Assembly (NCBI GenBank): GCA_934131055.1
Contig: CAKOZB010000052.1
Coordinates: 1 to 9,747, forward strand
Source of the DNA: an uncultured Clostridia bacterium
Lineage (GTDB): Bacteria; Bacillota; Clostridia; TANB77; CAG-508
DNA: 9,747 nt
Direction: 5' to 3'
Shown piece by piece: positions 7,601 to 9,747 of this stretch (its first letter is position 1; each line of letters begins with the position of its first letter). Made by a program: the position numbers and the translations under genes. A model generated the notes under the pieces. That model did not search any database, was not told the DNA's origin, and saw only the letters and a list, made by a program, of their open reading frames with translations.

Positions 7601-9271
7601 TCTATAATCAAATTTATCATCATATTTTCTTCTATTTTGTAATTCAAGCTCAAGATATCTTGAAATATCTTTCATATCGTCATAGTTGTCAGCCCAAAAT
7701 CTTATTTGTTTTTGTTCATCCCACACATGTGGCAATGTTTTCATATTTTCCCATCTTATAGTTTTCTCTTTTTTTAATAAAAAAACTAATTTTAGGTCAG
7801 AATAACTATGTAATGCAACCAATTGCATAATAATATTTTGTGCCACTTTTTCGGTTATTCTATCATCATTTTCAATAATTGCTGCTGCTATATTTTTTGA
7901 TGTAAGAGATGCTGTAATTGGAACATTTTTTATTACCTTCGATTTTTTTGCTACCGAGTTAATTAATTCTACCAAATTATCATCTTCCATAGAAAATTCA
8001 CTGTTGGGGTATTCTATGTCAGCTTCTATTGGAACATCTCCTAATCCTAGTCTAACAGTAAGAAAATCGTCATCTTCTATTCTACGTTCCCACAATCTTG
8101 AATCTTTATTTCGTATTATCTGAGCACATTCCTCTGCTGATAAATATTTGTTAAAAAGAATTTTCTTCTGATTTAGCATTACATCATCTATTTGTCTAAT
8201 TTTTTTATTTATATAATCTTTATATTTCTTTTGCCTTTTTGCCTCTTTCTGAGCTTTTTTCTTTTTTTCATATTTATTATTAAGTATTGGAAATAAAATC
8301 ATGCTTATAAGCATCGCAACAGTCATTAATACCGACATACCAGTATTTTTTAATGATGCTGTGCCACTCGAAACATCACTAATTGTTGAACTCATAGATA
8401 AAATCATTACTAATCCCATAGCTATGCTTGGCCCAATTGTATAAATCAATGGTTTATCGTCTTTTTCCTGTTTTTGTGGTGGAGCATCAATTTTTATCTT
8501 TTCTTTTTCTATTTTGTTAGTTATCCTTGGTGCTCTCGTAAAGAAATCCTTGTCTGTAAAAAGCTGAATTTCTGCTTCAGTTGTTTCAAAGTTTGTTATT
8601 GTTTGATTACTTTCTTCGGTTAGTTTAAATTTTTTTAAACTGTATGTTACTCTATTGAATGGATTATTTATAAAAACATTATTTCCAACAATCGTTATCC
8701 TCAAGCCCATTATAAATATAACATCACCATTAAAAACAAGTTTCAGCTTATTCGCTACTGGTAAATCATTTAAAAAAGTGCCATATCCATCATCATAGTT
8801 TTCTATCATCAGTTTTCCATTACTAAAAAATATACGTGCTTGTCTATCTTTTATTAGGGCATTTCTATAGATTATATCGTTATTTTCATTATTTCCTATA
8901 GTTATTTCTTGAAAATTATTAGTTTTTAAATGTATAAAGTTTTTTTCATAAATTGGTTCACAAATTAATATATAAAGTGTATTAGGGTTGCTCGCTAAAG
9001 AGACATAATATATGCTATTTTCTTTTAAGTTAATGTAATTAATAATATTGCTATTGTTTCTTACAACTTTTGATATATTCATGGAATTAATTTCTCTTGG
9101 GTTTAATATTTTCACCTGTTCATTACTGTATATTTGCCATTCTCCATTTTTTCCAATTATATTTATTAGCTTTTTCCCGTCTTCACTATTAGTAATCCAA
9201 TAATCTCCAGTTTTTTTATGTGGTAGTTTTATTTTATATAAATTATCTTTTCCTATTAATGTGACTAACAT
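4691..9271 (-). CDS. essC: EssC, type VII secretion FtsK/SpoIIIE-type ATPase
   Basis: The membrane-bound motor that recognises and exports WXG100-family substrates; 1526 residues, close to the roughly 1480-1500 usual for EssC. Order of domains: two N-terminal FHA-like domains (about 1-95 and 96-200; the second contains ITIGNNENNDI), a Pro/Lys linker, two adjacent membrane segments (about 274-296 and 311-330), and a basic helix (about 333-360). Next come a DUF/pseudo-ATPase region (about 380-690) and ATPase D1 with perfect Walker A GSTGSGKS (728-735), YKGGG (761-765), Walker B LLIICDEF with D848/E849, and ATQKP (881-885). D2 has an altered Walker A GNAESGKE (1073-1080) and a Walker B-like IIIIINNYEG ending near 1180. 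D3 (about 1330-1526) has no P-loop. An active D1 with degenerate distal domains agrees with what is known for EssC/EccC. The start has AGGAAAG (9281-9287) 9 nt upstream, overlapping the stop codon of the DUF4176 gene. It is intact, with no frameshift. Confidence 0.97.
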   Translation of the reverse strand: MLVTLIGKDNLYKIKLPHKKTGDYWITNSEDGKKLINIIGKNGEWQIYSNEQVKILNPREINSMNISKVVRNNSNIINYINLKENSIYYVSLASNPNTLYILICEPIYEKNFIHLKTNNFQEITIGNNENNDIIYRNALIKDRQARIFFSNGKLMIENYDDGYGTFLNDLPVANKLKLVFNGDVIFIMGLRITIVGNNVFINNPFNRVTYSLKKFKLTEESNQTITNFETTEAEIQLFTDKDFFTRAPRITNKIEKEKIKIDAPPQKQEKDDKPLIYTIGPSIAMGLVMILSMSSTISDVSSGTASLKNTGMSVLMTVAMLISMILFPILNNKYEKKKKAQKEAKRQKKYKDYINKKIRQIDDVMLNQKKILFNKYLSAEECAQIIRNKDSRLWERRIEDDDFLTVRLGLGDVPIEADIEYPNSEFSMEDDNLVELINSVAKKSKVIKNVPITASLTSKNIAAAIIENDDRITEKVAQNIIMQLVALHSYSDLKLVFLLKKEKTIRWENMKTLPHVWDEQKQIRFWADNYDDMKDISRYLELELQNRRKYDDKFDYRSFAPYYLIITDDYKTIEGLKIVSEILNAKRNLGFGLFCLTDNMLHLPNECQLFINVNGTKGSLFENQITATTKKEFYFDASYTFFFENIGQNLSNIPIKLNTTSKFSLPEVYTFLEMYDAGRIEQLNILQRWMTNDSTKSLQAPIGIDTSGMPIVLDIHEKAHGPHGLIAGSTGSGKSEFIITYVLSLAVNYHPNDVSMILIDYKGGGLAGAFQKGNIKLPHIVGTITNIDKVGLQRSLVSIQSELRRRQIKFNQAREKTDEGTIDIYKYQKLYHDGIVKEPIPHLLIICDEFAELKQQQPDFMDELISVARIGRSLGVHLILATQKPAGVVNDQIRSNSRFGICLKVQDRQDSIDVIKRPDAADLKRVGQFYIQVGNNEYFALGQSAWAGASYEPSDIIKKKVDTSMKFVSNIGSVIKKVDDVQYAPTKKDGEQLTNIVKYIYELGKSENIKLKPLWLDNIPEVIKLDDVKKKYSIQKKENEVIPAIGEFDDPYNQRQGPVQIDFKHQGNVIVYGNAESGKETLISTMVFDVINTYSVKETNIYIIDFGSEALKIFREAPQIGDVVLSTDSEKVSRLFEMIQKEMKKRTELISNYGGDIKLFISDTGIPMPQIIIIINNYEGFIETYGEKYDDVLLTLCRDGIKYGISFVLTASAYNSVRYRLAQNFRNKIALQLNNEDDYLNIIEGIRKQRPAHLFGRGLVKFDNIYEFQTARICEPEKWNAYIKDEIKMLQEKYEERAEKIPVMPNQIKVEDIKEYITSIDKLPVGIFKTSLNLATYDFRNNLINIISAKSIDTVAEYIIHLYEEIKMLPDVEVTIFDAEGVIQDVRKNIKLDYQNYSLRIQNGLDKKKQNVCIILGMDKFLVNIEKEVLSDFRKAEELKNYTFIIADSVFKLKNHEYDDWYKAYITKDSGIWVGNGISDQYLIRLNSSNRNLVNNCGESFGYIVKQEEGMLIKLIGMKETGDENG

Positions 9272-9285
9272 GTTCGTCCACTTTC

Positions 9286-9573
9286 CTATTTATTTTCAAG
9301 TTTTTCTATGGCTTCTTTCAATTTTTTCTTAAATTCTTCCTCTTCCTCGTCTACAAGTCCTATAAAATGAACTTCTTCTATTTGTGAATGATTGAATACA
9401 TAGTTAGCCTCTGATGTTAGCATTCCCTCTGGGTATAGGCATCCACTGTAATCCCATATATTTTTTTGACCATTTTCACCTTGTTCCATTTGTAAAAATC
9501 CTGTTATCATTAATCTTTTTTGGCCATCTTTTAATCTTACTACACTTCCTATTGGTAAGAATTTTCCTTCCAT
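9286..9573 (-). CDS. DUF4176 family protein (type VII-associated, function unknown)
   Basis: A small acidic cytoplasmic protein of 95 residues. The opening FLPIGSVVRLKDGQKRLMI, the DYSGCLYPEG block, the FNHSQIEEVHFIG block and the charged C-terminal helix are the hallmarks of DUF4176, a family repeatedly found beside type VII and LXG-toxin genes. Its function is not established. I place the start at the ATG 9571-9573: GAAGGGAG (9582-9589) lies 8 nt upstream of it. The in-frame ATG 18 nt earlier (9589-9591) has no ribosome binding site and overlaps that Shine-Dalgarno sequence. The gene ends with TAG 14 nt before essC, and the stop overlaps the essC ribosome binding site, so the two are probably translationally coupled. 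It may be a chaperone-like or regulatory partner; that is inference. Confidence 0.92.
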   Translation of the reverse strand: MEGKFLPIGSVVRLKDGQKRLMITGFLQMEQGENGQKNIWDYSGCLYPEGMLTSEANYVFNHSQIEEVHFIGLVDEEEEEFKKKLKEAIEKLENK

Positions 9574-9605
9574 ATTATTTTCTCCCTTCATTTGTAATTA
9601 AACAT

Positions 9606-9611
9606 ATTATA
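9606..9611 (-). promoter_or_regulatory. Possible -10 box upstream of the DUF4176-essC genes
   Basis: A perfect TATAAT occurs on the minus strand about 17 nt before the DUF4176 Shine-Dalgarno sequence, within an alternating TA stretch. No convincing -35 box is seen: the hexamer at 17-nt spacing is ACACTG. In such AT-rich DNA this could be chance. If used, it would let the motor genes be transcribed apart from the upstream WXG100-like gene. Confidence 0.3.
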
Positions 9612-9615
9612 TATA

Positions 9616-9663
9616 TGCTTTCTAAAACCAGTGTCGCTTTAGAAAGCACATATAGTGCTTTCT
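9616..9663. promoter_or_regulatory. Alternating hairpins between the esx-like gene and DUF4176-essC (attenuator or processing site)
   Basis: Three segments alternate in orientation: TGCTTTCTAAA (9616-9626), TTTAGAAAGCA with AGAAAGCAC (9638-9649) and GTGCTTTCT (9655-9663). The middle one can pair perfectly with either neighbour: 11 bp with an 11-nt loop, or 9 bp with loop ATATA. The structures exclude each other. On the minus strand, the direction of the operon, neither hairpin is followed by a clear U-run, so full termination is unlikely; partial attenuation, RNA processing or mRNA 3'-end protection of the upstream short gene would fit. On the plus strand the 9-bp hairpin is followed by TTTTTATT and would make a passable terminator. 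It begins only 2 nt after the upstream stop codon. Confidence 0.65.
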
Positions 9664-9665
9664 TT

Positions 9666-9747
9666 TTATTGTACTGTATTTGCTTTTTCTGTTGTTTCAA
9701 TATCTTGTTGTGTTTGAGTCATTAATTTTGAAAATTCATTATTAATG
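9666..9747 (-). CDS. C-terminal end of a probable WXG100 (Esx-like) protein, cut by window edge
   Basis: Twenty-six sense codons and a TAA (9666-9668) are open on the minus strand to the right edge, so only the C-terminus is visible. It is hydrophilic and helical, with FSKLM 22 residues from the end and a T/Q/E-rich tail ending TVQ. It aligns without gaps with the C-terminus of the tandem WXG100-like protein at 1135-1752 (shared F, LM, E, EK and N positions). It sits where esxA-type genes usually lie, just upstream of the motor genes. The assignment as a WXG100 substrate rests on this position and the short similarity; the diagnostic WXG turn is outside the window. That it is a real gene is supported by the hairpin directly after its stop. 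Confidence 0.6.
   Translation of the reverse strand, partial: INNEFSKLMTQTQQDIETTEKANTVQ

Noticed and set aside
9414..9725. Plus-strand open frame of 103 codons with hydrophobic composition
   Set aside because: It runs antisense through the DUF4176 gene, the hairpin region and the end of the Esx-like gene, all of which have stronger support.
1..9747. CRISPR arrays, tRNA or rRNA genes, or complete insertion sequences
   Set aside because: No regularly spaced repeats, tRNA-like cloverleaf, rRNA blocks or transposase gene were seen on either strand.

Overview
The window is AT-rich (only roughly a quarter to a third G+C by eye). It uses the standard code with strong AGGAGG-type ribosome binding sites and carries a type VII secretion (WXG100/EssC) locus. 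That points to a low-GC Firmicute, most likely a member of the Clostridia; I cannot name a genus. Every convincing gene lies on the minus strand, so the locus reads from high to low coordinates.

In reading order: (1) 9747-9666, the last 26 codons of a gene that looks like a WXG100 (Esx-type) protein; (2) 9663-9616, three alternating copies of a GCTTTCT-type segment that can form two mutually exclusive hairpins; (3) 9573-9286, a DUF4176 protein; (4) 9271-4691, essC, the membrane-anchored FtsK/SpoIIIE-type ATPase motor; (5) 4698-4447, a YukD/EsaB ubiquitin-like protein overlapping the end of essC; (6) 4422-3601, a MinD/ParA-like protein whose P-loop has lost its lysine; (7) 3587-3231, a small Ser/Asn-rich protein; (8) 3211-1745, an unrecognised 488-residue Ala-rich and coiled-coil protein; (9) 1752-1135, a protein that reads as two WXG100-like hairpins fused in tandem. 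A strong intrinsic terminator (about 1123-1091) closes this operon. A separate promoter (1054-1026), a 125-bp imperfect palindrome (995-871) and the housekeeping gene rlmN (844 to beyond the left edge) follow.

Genes 3-9 are packed with gaps of 24 nt or less, or overlap by 8 nt, so they are almost certainly one transcription unit. EssC, YukD and WXG100-type proteins are recognisable type VIIb parts. The usual partners EssA, EssB/YukC and EsaA/YueB are absent from the visible part and cannot lie downstream, because the operon ends at a terminator followed by rlmN. Their place in the operon is taken by the degenerate MinD-like protein and three uncharacterised proteins.

The most interesting signals are a shared C-terminal F-[S/T]-[K/E]-L-M motif lying 22-24 residues from the end of three different proteins of this locus, the tandem WXG100-like fusion, the lysine-less MinD-like ATPase, and the long palindrome in the predicted rlmN leader.
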